The notes under the pieces: generated by a model
Database searches by the model: none
The model's input: the letters and a program-made list of their open reading frames with translations, nothing else
What the model was told of the DNA's origin: nothing
In this document: piece by piece, positions 18,328 through 28,104 of the stretch
Layout of the letters: each line of letters starts with the position of its first letter
Numbering within the stretch: the first letter of the stretch is position 1
Source: Prochlorococcus sp. AG-402-G19
GTDB lineage: Bacteria > Cyanobacteriota > Cyanobacteriia > PCC-6307 > Cyanobiaceae
NCBI GenBank assembly: GCA_003279455.1
Contig: QCHU01000012.1
Span: 1-37,436 of the forward strand
Reading direction: 5' to 3'
DNA: 37,436 nt
Made by a program: the position numbers and the translations under genes

Positions 18328-19167
18328 TTAATCTTTTTGATAAAGTCTAAACTCTAAAGACACCCTTGTTGTGTCTTCATTGTTGTTAATACCTAACCCA
18401 TGGATTAAATGAGATGAAAATATGAGCATTTCGCCTTCAGATGGAGTCATTAATCTTAGGAACGATTTATCTCTCCATGATTTTATACAATTTACAGAAA
18501 ACTTTCTACCATCAATAATTACACCATTTTTAGTTCTAATTATCTCAGACTCTTTGATAAGATGTGATCCTGGAACTATACCAAGGCCAGCATTTTTATT
18601 AACTCCACAAATTGGTATCCAAGAATTGACCATCCTAGGAACAAATTTATCTTCATCGTAAAATCCATAAATATCCTTGTGAACTGGATTGTATCCAACT
18701 GAATTTGGAATATTTATTCTAGCTATTACCCAGTGGATAAAATCACTCCCTTTAGGAGAGTAGCTAAGCCGAACTTTTAAAATACTTTCTAAAAAGTCAA
18801 TAATCTGACGATCAGGAAAGTCAACATCCTGCAAATATAATCTTTTTGCTCTCTTATTAATTTCTAGATTCTGCTCATAGTTAACAAAATAATGATATTT
18901 TTCTAATGTAAATCCATTCAGATCAATAGCAGGGTAGGTTTTATTGATTATTTGCTTTATATGCTCTCCAACAGCATTCTTAAGTAAATTAAAATTAATT
19001 TGTTTTTGAAAATCAACTACTTTATAGCCATCTTGATACCAGTCCAAATCTGAAATCACATCGAAGAACTCCCTACTCAGGCAAATATCATCTCCTTTAA
19101 AGAAAACAGTATTATCTAAGGCCTCAATCTCAACTTTAGTTTCATCAATTAAATATGCAAGTTTCAT
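18328..19167 (-). CDS. Phytanoyl-CoA dioxygenase-like Fe(II)/2-oxoglutarate oxygenase
   Basis: A 279-residue protein with a cupin-type facial triad: H163-x-D165 (PVHKDIYG) and a distal H256 (LIHGLG), with an Arg ten or so residues later (TRVSLEFR) placed to bind 2-oxoglutarate. The segment NAGLGIVPGSHL between them is a hallmark of PhyH-like enzymes. It probably hydroxylates a small molecule or glycan precursor, using iron, oxygen and 2-oxoglutarate. It is a single-gene unit with 372 empty bases downstream and 592 upstream. Substrate unknown; the neighbourhood suggests a surface-sugar modification. Confidence 0.78.
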   Translation of the reverse strand: MKLAYLIDETKVEIEALDNTVFFKGDDICLSREFFDVISDLDWYQDGYKVVDFQKQINFNLLKNAVGEHIKQIINKTYPAIDLNGFTLEKYHYFVNYEQNLEINKRAKRLYLQDVDFPDRQIIDFLESILKVRLSYSPKGSDFIHWVIARINIPNSVGYNPVHKDIYGFYDEDKFVPRMVNSWIPICGVNKNAGLGIVPGSHLIKESEIIRTKNGVIIDGRKFSVNCIKSWRDKSFLRLMTPSEGEMLIFSSHLIHGLGINNNEDTTRVSLEFRLYQKD

Positions 19168-19759
19168 AGTGTAACTATTTTCATTAATAGCTTAACATAC
19201 AAAATATAAATTCTTATTCAAGAAGAATAACATGAAGTTCTCTAGTGAACTGTTATGTTTTCATTATGAAAGGTTTTATATTATCATTTATCATTTGAAT
19301 ACTAATATATTTAAATAATTGAATTTTAAAACTTACATAAGGCTTTTCCGGTAATTATAATTAAAATACATATATTAAACGAAGTGATTCTTCATTAGGT
19401 TGCTTACATATACTAATATAGAAAGAAATAAGTTATATTTATTATGCTTTGAACCAGACTATCTATTTTCAATATCTCTAAGGAAAAAACCAAATAAAAT
19501 ACTTTTACTTAATATCCCTCGACCTGATCAATAAATATGTTAGTTAAACCTATTGCACTAATGGATGCAATTAAAAATGGTGGAAAACAAGAATGATTAT
19601 TTTTATTTCAACTCTTATTATAAATGTATCTAAATAGATAAAAAACAAGCAATTAATCTAGGTGTTAGAGATAACACTCATGTCACATTTTCTAAAACTT
19701 TAAATATATAAATTATTAATATTTAACTTTAATACTGCTTTCATGTAAAATAATATAGT
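19168..19759. other. Intergenic region with decayed coding scraps
   Basis: 592 bases with no intact gene. A plus-strand open stretch at about 19388-19534 ends LRKKPNKILLLNIPRPDQ and looks like the end of a former protein. A second short frame begins MLVKPIALMDAIKNGGKQE at 19537 and stops after 19 codons. Both lie directly before the broken pseB-like gene, so this may be a relic of upstream pathway genes. No family recognised. Confidence 0.35.
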
Positions 19760-20611
<852 letters not shown>

Positions 20612-20896
20612 CTATAAGATTAATTATATAGTTTTTAAACAAAATTCATCAACTAAAATAGAGAGAGAAGTTTTGAATATGAAGTCAAAACAAACCTTTT
20701 ATTTGGGTTGTAAATTTTATAAGCTAGAGCATGTATTTATTAAATAGAGAACATTATTAGTAAATTTAGTAATTATTTTTGATACTATAATTATTAATAA
20801 TATTTAATCATTAGAGAAAAGTAGTATATATAACCGCAATAAAGTCGTATCTAGTTGAGATATTAAATCCTTAAAACAAATAAAGAATCAAAAAGT

Positions 20897-21748
20897 TTAA
20901 CTTTGACTAATCCTTTTATAATAATCATCCCCTAAGCTAAAGTTAATTAAGTTCTTATTATATATACCCAATGGGGCTTCCTGTAACTCAAAAAAGTGTT
21001 GGTCCCAATCTTCTGAATAAAAATATGCCCAATCTCTTTGAAGATTTGTTTTTAAAAAGCGTGAGTTCGCTCCTCTACCATCAACACATATAAGGGTGCC
21101 AGGCTGAAGAAAATGTTCAAACGCAAGTATATCAGCGCTCATTGGCATTCTATCCTTATGAGCTGTCGACAAGCCTCTAACAGCACCATTTACATAAAAC
21201 TGATGAGGCGCATCTAGATAAATAAAATCTGGTGAAATATTAGGTAGATTTTGATAATATGTACACACTCGATCATTAAAAGTAGAAATAGCAACTTCTG
21301 TAAAATGGAAAAAATGATAATTTATTTGGTCCTCATTAATTTCATTTCTACATTTATTAATCCATTCATTTGAATTATCAATTGAATGACATTCAAAAAT
21401 ATTATTTCTTCTAATCATACCAAGGGATTTAATCTCTGATAAATATTTATTTGAATTATCTTTTAATGCATTGCCAAAAATTCTCGTGCTATGGCCTACA
21501 CCAAATTCAAGTATTGTAGTAACTTTTCTTTTGCGCACCAAATAATGAAGCCTTGTTAAATCGTCAAGCTTCGTTTCTGCTACATATGGAGTCTTTTTAT
21601 TTGGATCAACAGCGTAGTCAGGCTCATGGTAAAACTTAGATACTTGAGCATTTTCATCCAAAACATCTAGTAATTGGCCAATTCTATGCGCTTTAAAATA
21701 TTCATTTATATCAAAATTATTCGGAATAAGATCTTCAGACTTTAACAT
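20897..21748 (-). CDS. Class I SAM methyltransferase-like protein
   Basis: A 283-residue protein. TTILEFGVGHSTRIFGNAL matches methyltransferase motif I, preceded by a hydrophilic N-terminal ~85 residues. Later, PDFIYLDAPHQF occupies the strand 4 position and LICVDGRGANSRFL strand 5. This is the pattern of SAM-dependent methyltransferases of the kind found in O-antigen clusters, but a degenerate, non-methylating member is possible. It is a single-gene minus-strand unit between the pseB relic and the tRNA-anchored element. Confidence 0.65.
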   Translation of the reverse strand: MLKSEDLIPNNFDINEYFKAHRIGQLLDVLDENAQVSKFYHEPDYAVDPNKKTPYVAETKLDDLTRLHYLVRKRKVTTILEFGVGHSTRIFGNALKDNSNKYLSEIKSLGMIRRNNIFECHSIDNSNEWINKCRNEINEDQINYHFFHFTEVAISTFNDRVCTYYQNLPNISPDFIYLDAPHQFYVNGAVRGLSTAHKDRMPMSADILAFEHFLQPGTLICVDGRGANSRFLKTNLQRDWAYFYSEDWDQHFFELQEAPLGIYNKNLINFSLGDDYYKRISQS

Positions 21749-22212
21749 AAAAGAACTTGATTTTAATATATTTTAAATGCTAAAAGGGAGAATTTAAGTT
21801 TATTCCTAAAATTATATATATTTTAAATATCTAGTGATCACAATAGTATTTTCATATCCTCTTGCATATAGTTACATTATTTTTATTTATCTTGAAGCTA
21901 GACTCTATAAAATATAAATTTATCGATATTGAAATCACTGCAGAGCAAGGTAAAATCAGCTCTACTTATAACTGCATTCCTAAAATACCTAAGAATGTTT
22001 TCAAATAATTATTCATCATAGTTATTATTAAAAAATATCGAGTTTAATCATAGATGTCAAAAATGTTTTTTGAAATTTCACATTAGGAGAAGAGTTAGAG
22101 TTATGTATTCTTTCTATCTAAGTGCACTAACTTTTCCACTAAATTTATCTATAAAGGTTTAATACCTTTGAGAATTAGGCCCTAAGTCAGTTGTGTAAAT
22201 GTTTTTGAAGGA
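21749..22212. other. Intergenic region left of the tRNA-anchored element
   Basis: 464 A+T-rich bases. A plus-strand open stretch without a start codon (about 21847-22008), ending CIPKIPKNVFK, is protein-like and may be a relic. No promoter or terminator is convincing. Confidence 0.3.
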
Positions 22213-22285
22213 TGGAGCCAAGCGGACTCGAACCGCTGACCCCCTGCATGCCATGCAGGTGCTCTACCAGCTGAGCTATGGCCCC
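22213..22285 (-). tRNA. trnA(GGC): tRNA-Ala (anticodon GGC)
   Basis: A complete 73-nt cloverleaf on the minus strand, 5' end at 22285. The 5' acceptor strand GGGGCCA pairs with TGGCTCC, including the G3:U70 wobble that defines alanine tRNAs, and the discriminator is A (22213). The anticodon stem CCTGC/GCAGG encloses a loop ATGGCAT with anticodon GGC at 22252-22250. The T arm GGTTCGAGTCC is normal. CCA is not encoded. Bases 22247-22285, the 5' half up to tRNA position 39, are repeated exactly at 36570-36608. This marks the gene as the attachment site of the element to its right. Confidence 0.97.
22247..22285 (-). repeat. Attachment-site repeat, left copy (inside intact tRNA-Ala)
   Basis: 39 bases covering tRNA positions 1-39, identical to 36570-36608. 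Flanking bases differ on both sides, so the identity ends exactly at the tRNA 5' end and just past the anticodon. Confidence 0.85.
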
Positions 22286-22302
22286 ATGCGTGAGTTTTAC
22301 TA

Positions 22303-22308
22303 GTTATA
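22303..22308 (-). promoter_or_regulatory. Likely -10 box of the reconstituted tRNA-Ala gene
   Basis: On the minus strand the sequence TTGGTATAAC lies just upstream of the tRNA; TATAAC is a good -10, ending 17 bases before the mature 5' end, with no strong -35. It lies inside the element, so the tRNA would now be transcribed from an element-borne promoter. Confidence 0.5.
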
Positions 22309-22381
22309 CCAAGCAATTAGAGAGATTCTGGTAAATCGGTGATGTTGCTTGATACCGCTTGATATTGCATATTATAGCAAG

Positions 22382-22402
22382 ATCCCGCCACGAATCCCGC
22401 CA
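22382..22402. repeat. CCCGCC double motif, left end of element
   Basis: ATCCCGCCACG followed at once by AATCCCGCCA: two CCCGCC cores 11 bases apart. It lies about 97 bases inside the left end. The same 21-bp unit occurs near the right end with two mismatches. GC-rich sequence is rare in this window. A second direct repeat, GCTTGATA, occurs twice (22347-22354 and 22357-22364) between this motif and the tRNA. Likely recombinase arm-type binding sites. Confidence 0.6.
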
Positions 22403-22751
22403 AAGCGGCCTAGTAGTGACAATGGCTTTACGGCAAAAATAGAAGAGAAATAAACATCAAAATATTTTAAAAAACTGAGTTGTCAAGCCATTTGATTTCT
22501 GTCTCGAAAAACAGATTACTTCTACAATTCCTGGCGCCAGAAAGAAAGAAGGAATTATTACAAGCGGAGAGAGACTTCTTCTTAAAATCATAGTTAAACT
22601 GTTTTATATATAAACTTTATAAGTTGACCCAAGAAAAAAGTTTCTTTCGATCATGTAATCATTTGATTTGTTAATGGTAATTAAAATCTCTTGGCTTTGC
22701 ATGGAAATCAATTAAATTAAATACTTTAATTAGAATCTTAATTTAAAGTAC
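22403..22751. other. Non-coding left arm of the element with a possible mini-ORF
   Basis: Holds the end of the CCCGCC region and the likely promoter area of the SPFH operon. A perfect 10-bp palindrome CTGGCGCCAG is at 22531-22540. A 37-codon plus-strand frame from TTG 22480 to TAG 22593 reads LLLQFLAPERKKELLQAERD and is helix-like, possibly a gene remnant. No certain promoter. Confidence 0.35.
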
Positions 22752-23747
22752 ATGGCAATATCAACAATCACATTTAAGGGGGCTATAGATTCTGTAGTTT
22801 GGAAACATCCAGAAAGTAATATTACTATTGGTTCTCAGCTAATCGTCAATGAAACGGAGGTAGCTCATATTTTTGAAAATGGTCAATTACTTTCTACTCT
22901 TCAAGCAGGAAGACATACTATTGAATCAGGTAATATTCCTGGATTAGAAGGATTAATTGAAAGAGCTTTTAATAATAGAACTCCAATAATAGTTGAAATT
23001 TGGTTCTTCAAAAAAATAGCTGGCTTCGATTATAAATGGGGAGCTCAGATTCCAGTAGTAGATAAACAAACAAAATTAGCGATTCCATTGGGTGCAAGAG
23101 GAAGTTATTCATTAAGAATTAAAGATCCAATGTCATTCATGTTGCAAATGGTTGGGACTGAAAGTTCTTATACAAAAGATCAAATTAAAGCAAATCTATT
23201 AGATAATGTTATTAGGAACCTAAAAGACTATATAAGTGAGGAAGTTCAAAATAAAGGTTCGGACCCATTTACATTAACTACAGAAATTAAAGAGATTTCA
23301 GAAGGGGTTAAAAAATCACTAACTAATGATTTCGCAAGATTCGGGCTTGAGTTAATAGATTTTTTTGTAATCGGTATTGATGTAATCAGTGAAAATCCAG
23401 AGGTTCAAAGGATTATGAAATTGCGAGGTTTCAGAGCTGACGCAGATTTTTATAAATTGGAGAGAAGTTTTGATGCACTTAACAAAGCTGCGGAGAATGA
23501 AGGTGGATTAGCAGGAACTTTTTTATCAGGAGGATTAGGCCTTGGGCTGGGAATGAATGCTGGCCAGCAGATGGGCCAGGCAGTCAGTCAATCTACTAAC
23601 ATTAATGGAAACAATAGTCAGCAAAATTCTCAATCTAGCGAGGACATAACGTCTAAACTTAGCAAGCTTAAATCATTACTAGATGCAGATTTAATAACTA
23701 AGGAAGATTATGATATGAAGAAATCAGAGTTATTAAATTCACTTTAG
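22752..23747 (+). CDS. SPFH-domain protein with C-terminal SHOCT domain (YdjI/virion-core-like)
   Basis: A 331-residue protein of the YdjI-type SPFH (stomatin/flotillin-like) family. The N-terminal half has the characteristic VVWKHPESNITIGSQLIV start and the GARGSYSLRIKDP strand region. A helical segment with EVQRIMKLRGFRADADFYKLE (about 217-238) follows, then a Gly-rich linker (GGLGLGLGMNAGQQMGQ) and a Gln/Asn/Ser-rich stretch. A SHOCT domain ends the protein (about 298-331, ITSKLSKLKSLLDADLITKEDYDMKK). SPFH proteins form large rings or scaffolds on membranes. There is no transmembrane helix, so attachment is presumably through the next gene's membrane protein. It is first in a four-gene operon with gaps of 20, 0 and 1 bases. 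Confidence 0.85.
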   Translation: MAISTITFKGAIDSVVWKHPESNITIGSQLIVNETEVAHIFENGQLLSTLQAGRHTIESGNIPGLEGLIERAFNNRTPIIVEIWFFKKIAGFDYKWGAQIPVVDKQTKLAIPLGARGSYSLRIKDPMSFMLQMVGTESSYTKDQIKANLLDNVIRNLKDYISEEVQNKGSDPFTLTTEIKEISEGVKKSLTNDFARFGLELIDFFVIGIDVISENPEVQRIMKLRGFRADADFYKLERSFDALNKAAENEGGLAGTFLSGGLGLGLGMNAGQQMGQAVSQSTNINGNNSQQNSQSSEDITSKLSKLKSLLDADLITKEDYDMKKSELLNSL

Positions 23748-23767
23748 AAAAAAATTTAAATAAAAAA

Positions 23768-24400
23768 ATGAAACGTCGTCTTTTTGGTATTACATGGTTA
23801 CCCCTTTTAGCCTTTTGGGCTTTCCTACTGGCCTTAGCAAATGGAAGAAACTTTAATGTCTCTGGTTTTTATATTCCATTTTTAATTTATGCACTAACAT
23901 CTTCTGTGTTCATTTCTTTAGCACAAAAAGAGCTTTCTGAAAGGGTTGAATTCGCAATATCTGGAATTTCTAGGTTAAACAGTATTTTGCTTTGCCTATT
24001 TATATCTTCGATAATTATTCTATTAAATACACTTACAGGCACTAACAATGGAGCAAATCAAATATGGGCTTCAATTCTTATTTTAATTCCGCTGATAATT
24101 AATTTTATTATTTATTCTCTGGTTGATTATCAGCAAGAACAACTAACTACTGGTTTTGATTCTAGAAGTAAAAATAGAAATCAATCACTTTTAGTGATTA
24201 AAGATTGGGAAGAATATTTGCTATCTTTGAGTAAAACATATAAAAACAATGACATTCTAATTACAGAAATTGAACGAATTCAAAATATTATTAATTATAG
24301 TTCATTTTTCCGTTCAACAGAATCTAAAGATCTACTTAATAGAATAAAATCGAGCTCAAATATAAATGAATTATTGGATTTATTCTCTGAAGTAAAATAA
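23768..24400 (+). CDS. Four-helix membrane protein of the SPFH operon (YdjH-like position)
   Basis: A 210-residue protein. Two hydrophobic hairpins are visible: about residues 8-24 with 34-50, and about 75-93 with 102-118. A soluble helical C-terminal tail of about 90 residues with charged heptad-like spacing follows. I recognise no enzyme motif. It sits between the SPFH gene and the zinc-ribbon membrane protein gene with almost no spacing. In Bacillus subtilis ydjGHI, a membrane protein, a zinc-ribbon membrane protein and an SPFH protein occur together. The likely role is a membrane anchor or partner for the SPFH scaffold; this is inference from context. Confidence 0.7.
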   Translation: MKRRLFGITWLPLLAFWAFLLALANGRNFNVSGFYIPFLIYALTSSVFISLAQKELSERVEFAISGISRLNSILLCLFISSIIILLNTLTGTNNGANQIWASILILIPLIINFIIYSLVDYQQEQLTTGFDSRSKNRNQSLLVIKDWEEYLLSLSKTYKNNDILITEIERIQNIINYSSFFRSTESKDLLNRIKSSSNINELLDLFSEVK

Positions 24401-25759
24401 ATGAAATCATACAAATGTTGTGTTTGTGGTGCTGCTTTAGAAGTATCGGAGTTCACTACTGTAGCTATATGTGATTATTGTAATGCTAAAACTGATCTAG
24501 AAAGAAGTGATTTAAAGAAACTAGATGATAATGCAGATCAAATTTCATTAGCAGAATACTCGAAACAAATAAATCGAGCAGCAGAGTATTTTGAAGAAAA
24601 ACTATATTCTAGTGCTTTTGACATTTATCAAAAGTTAAAAGTATATACAAATTCAAATATCAAATTTAATTCTTATTATTCAATTTATAAACTTTGCAAT
24701 GATTATCAATCGTACTTTTTAAATTCAGCATATCCTCAGTGGGAATCAGCATGTGATAATTCTGGTAATAATTTCTATGAAGATTACAAATCAATGGATT
24801 TCACGAAAATTCATCTAGATTATGAGAATTGTTTAGAAGATTGTGAGCAGTTAATTGCAAAGTCTGATCATAAAACAGCTCTAGAATATGCTGAAGTTAT
24901 TATTATGGGCTTAACTAAAGTAGAGGAAATTGTAACTGAATCATTGGATCATTTTCTGCATGAATATTCATTTAAATATGAGCTTGACATTACATATTAC
25001 GAGGGAGATAAAAGAGTTAGCGAGATATACCACAAAAACAAACAAGCAGAAAAAGTTTTCATAAGGATTGCAGCAGACTTTCTTGTTTTTCATAATAAAA
25101 TTTATGTAAGGTTAATAGACGGAGGGTGGAAATCTCCTAAAGAATTCAAACAAGCTGAATTTGACCATATATATAGTTTCTTAAATTATTTTAAAAAAGA
25201 TAAGAAAGTTCCTAATACAATTGAGTATTTCAAATTAAATAGAAAGTCTAATGTCTTTCTAGCTTCTAAATATAGTCTGGCATCTTTTACTGATGAATTT
25301 ATCGAAGATTTTTATGATTATAACTTAATAATTGACCCTACTTGCAAAAATCCATTAGGCTCATCTTTAATATTTGATAAGCTTTGTAATTATAATTTGA
25401 AAATTAAACAATTTGCTAATAAATATGTTGAGCAAGGTCTAATTTCTTCTGATTTCGTAGAATCATATCTTTATGATATTGATTCAATGAGAGATGATGC
25501 ATTAAAAATCAGGAAGTTTTATAGATATGGTTTGTTGTTCGTTGTTCCAGTTACAATTTTATTATTTTCTACTGAATCTATACCAATAGGAGCTAGTTTC
25601 TTTACTATTGGTTGGATCATCTCATTTATATATGGTACAGCTAAAACAGAAAAGATTCATAAACGTATAAAGTCATTATATGCAACCACATCAAGGGATA
25701 TAAGATTACAAGCAAGTAGGGAAAGACACAGGAAGAACACTAACACAAATTTTAGTTAA
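24401..25759 (+). CDS. Zinc-ribbon membrane protein of the SPFH operon (YdjG-like position)
   Basis: A 452-residue protein. The N-terminal zinc ribbon has C6/C9 and C24/C27 (two CxxC knuckles). A long helical, possibly repeat-like region with many aromatic residues (about 50-365) follows, then two transmembrane helices near 375-391 and 395-415, and a basic tail. ATG 24401 directly follows the TAA of the preceding gene. The ribbon faces the cytoplasm if the two helices form a hairpin. No catalytic motif seen. By neighbourhood it fits an adaptor linking the SPFH scaffold to the membrane and to the Hsp70 chimera encoded next. Confidence 0.75.
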   Translation: MKSYKCCVCGAALEVSEFTTVAICDYCNAKTDLERSDLKKLDDNADQISLAEYSKQINRAAEYFEEKLYSSAFDIYQKLKVYTNSNIKFNSYYSIYKLCNDYQSYFLNSAYPQWESACDNSGNNFYEDYKSMDFTKIHLDYENCLEDCEQLIAKSDHKTALEYAEVIIMGLTKVEEIVTESLDHFLHEYSFKYELDITYYEGDKRVSEIYHKNKQAEKVFIRIAADFLVFHNKIYVRLIDGGWKSPKEFKQAEFDHIYSFLNYFKKDKKVPNTIEYFKLNRKSNVFLASKYSLASFTDEFIEDFYDYNLIIDPTCKNPLGSSLIFDKLCNYNLKIKQFANKYVEQGLISSDFVESYLYDIDSMRDDALKIRKFYRYGLLFVVPVTILLFSTESIPIGASFFTIGWIISFIYGTAKTEKIHKRIKSLYATTSRDIRLQASRERHRKNTNTNFS

Positions 25760-25760
25760 T

Positions 25761-27923
25761 ATGAATAAAAGAAAAGAATCAAGCTCCTCTTCTTCCATAG
25801 ATTGCATATTTGGTATCGACATAGGAGAGTCTTATTGTTCTATAAGTACTTTTGAAAATAATAGACCAGTCCTGCTTGCAAAAGCTACATACGACAAACC
25901 TTTGTCTTATCAAAATATCACAATAGAAGAAATCAACTTTATATCTTTACTTGACCCTGATGATATTAATTATAATGAAAATTATAACTCTTTTATTACA
26001 GTTTTAAACTGGTGTAAATCAATTCTTGAAAAGACATTTCCTGAATATAAATTTAATAAATTTAAATGTTGTTTATCAATACCAAGCTTTCTTAATTCAC
26101 CTAGTAAAATAAATCTAAACAATGAAAGTCTTTCATTGTTTAGTATAAAAGAAGTATTTAATAATTCAGGATTTGAAATTATAAGATCCCTCGACAAGTG
26201 TAGTGCTTTTGCTTTAACTGATGAAATAACAATTCTATCAGACTGCAATATTTTAATTCTGGAATTTGGTACAAACTATTTGGAAGCATTATCGCTTTCT
26301 CCTTCACATGGAGCTATAGAAATACTCTCAAAATCTAGTAGTTATTTAGAACGAGATGATATTGATCTTCGTAAAAAAACGATAGCAAATTTGATAAACC
26401 ACGTTAGTAATCAGGGTCAAGTAGTTGTTCCATCAGATAAATATGATTATGTTCTAATTAATTCTGCATCCCTAGATCCAGATGAATTGAAGGAAATCGC
26501 TACGAGTACAAAAAGCACTGTAAAAAGTATCACTGTTTTAGAAGATGCTTGTGCTAAGGGTATTGCTCAACAGGCAGCAATACTAGATGGTAAACAAAAA
26601 GAAGTACTACTACTTGATCTCGCATCATTTAATATTTGTTTTAAACAAGGGAATCAATCTTCATATATTTATTATAAGAAAGAGACTATTCCAAAAAAAG
26701 TTTCTAAACTGATAGTCTTAGATGAAAAAATAAAATTTTTAGATATCTTTCTTGATTTTCCTATATTTAAATCAAATGTATTAGGAAGTTATAATAATAA
26801 AATCACTAGAATTGATTTAGAAAGTGTTTTCAATAAGGAGTTTTCATCTTTATTTTTCGAATTAGATATTAAAACTAATGGTGATTTGAGTTTAAACTTT
26901 AATAAAGAAAAATATATTGAAGATATAAAGCCTAAAGACCAATTTAAAAGTAATTCTGAATTAAAAAATATCAAGAGTCTTTCAAAGCAATCATTAGCTT
27001 CTTTTCCTCTTTTCGCTTTTTCCTTATGTTTTGGAGGATTAATATTAGGTTCAATATTTGATTACTACAATAATAAGTCAAACAAAGTTAGGAGCTCATT
27101 CCAGTCACAAAATCAGTTCAGAGAAAAAGATTCTAATTCAAGACCATTGGGGTTTAATTATTCAAGCAGTAACTTTGATGAAAATATTCCAGCTGGATCA
27201 ACAGTTTCAATCTTAAGCGCCATAGATAATGATGCTAATGATAACCATACTTTTTCTTTAATTGATGGATACAATCAAAGCGTTGGTAATAAATTTTTTA
27301 CTATTGTTGGTAATAAACTGAAGATTAAACAATCTCCTGATTATGAGGACAAAAAAGATTACACAGTTGTAATTCAAGTTACTGATTCTAAAGGTTTAAG
27401 TTCTGAACCTAAATATATGTCCTTAACAGTTAATAATTTAAACGAAAGATCTATTCCCAATAATAATGTTCAGTCCATAAATGCAGATGAACTTTTTATC
27501 AACGCTATAAAAAAATATAGAGATAATGATTATTACTCTGCAATCAGTGGTTTTCAAGAGGTAATAAGATTTGATCCTAGTTGCTATAAATGTTTTTATA
27601 ATATTGGCCTTTCTCGAGTGAACCTTAAGCAATATCAAGCTGCAATACTTTCATTTAATAAAACAATTGAGTTGAACCCAAATTTTCTTCCTGCATATAG
27701 GCAGAGAGGGCAATCTAAATTTATTTTGAAGAATTATAATTCAGCAATAAAAGATCTTAACTATGTGATTTCATTAAATAATAAAGACATATCTGCTTTG
27801 AATGTTCGTGGATATGCGTATTTGATGCTTGAACAACCCTCTAACTATTGTCGTGATTTTAGTTCTAGTGCTTTTCTCGGCGATAAATATGGAAAGGAAA
27901 ATTATCAGAAATTTTGTGAATAA
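25761..27923 (+). CDS. Hsp70-like ATPase fused to TM segment, cadherin-like domain and TPRs
   Basis: A 720-residue chimera. Residues 9 to ~280 follow the DnaK nucleotide-binding domain in order: FGIDIGESYCSIS (phosphate 1), CCLSIPSFLNSPSK, IIRSLDKCSAFAL, ILILEFGTNYLEAL (phosphate 2, with Glu for the usual Asp), and LEDACAKGIAQQAAIL (the helix after the adenosine loop). The GGSTR-type adenosine loop is replaced by NSASLDP and subdomain II is shortened. EVLLLDLASFNICFKQ from about 283 to ~395 matches the start and strands of the DnaK beta-type substrate-binding domain. A membrane helix lies at about 411-436, a cadherin-like domain at 464-560 (NFDENIPAGSTV, IDNDANDNHTFSL, DYEDKKDYTVVIQVTD), and TPRs from ~575 to the end. 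I infer a cytoplasmic chaperone half and an external sensor/binding half. It ends the SPFH operon. Confidence 0.85.
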   Translation: MNKRKESSSSSSIDCIFGIDIGESYCSISTFENNRPVLLAKATYDKPLSYQNITIEEINFISLLDPDDINYNENYNSFITVLNWCKSILEKTFPEYKFNKFKCCLSIPSFLNSPSKINLNNESLSLFSIKEVFNNSGFEIIRSLDKCSAFALTDEITILSDCNILILEFGTNYLEALSLSPSHGAIEILSKSSSYLERDDIDLRKKTIANLINHVSNQGQVVVPSDKYDYVLINSASLDPDELKEIATSTKSTVKSITVLEDACAKGIAQQAAILDGKQKEVLLLDLASFNICFKQGNQSSYIYYKKETIPKKVSKLIVLDEKIKFLDIFLDFPIFKSNVLGSYNNKITRIDLESVFNKEFSSLFFELDIKTNGDLSLNFNKEKYIEDIKPKDQFKSNSELKNIKSLSKQSLASFPLFAFSLCFGGLILGSIFDYYNNKSNKVRSSFQSQNQFREKDSNSRPLGFNYSSSNFDENIPAGSTVSILSAIDNDANDNHTFSLIDGYNQSVGNKFFTIVGNKLKIKQSPDYEDKKDYTVVIQVTDSKGLSSEPKYMSLTVNNLNERSIPNNNVQSINADELFINAIKKYRDNDYYSAISGFQEVIRFDPSCYKCFYNIGLSRVNLKQYQAAILSFNKTIELNPNFLPAYRQRGQSKFILKNYNSAIKDLNYVISLNNKDISALNVRGYAYLMLEQPSNYCRDFSSSAFLGDKYGKENYQKFCE

Positions 27924-28104
27924 TTTTGAGTTTAATTTGAAAAAAAAAATATTTTTTATAGAATTGATAAAGCCAATTAGGAGTTATGGTTTCAACTTAG
28001 ATTTTATTTTCCCTATATATTCCTTCATTAAATTTACTCAATTCAATTGCTAGTTTAGCTATTGCTGATAACTTTTTTCTAATGAGAACAAATTTATAAA
28101 TAAC

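Noticed and set aside
27829-28053. 74-codon plus-strand ORF after the Hsp70 chimera
   Set aside because: Overlaps the chimera's 3' end in another frame; low-complexity K/F/I tail typical of A+T-rich chance ORFs.
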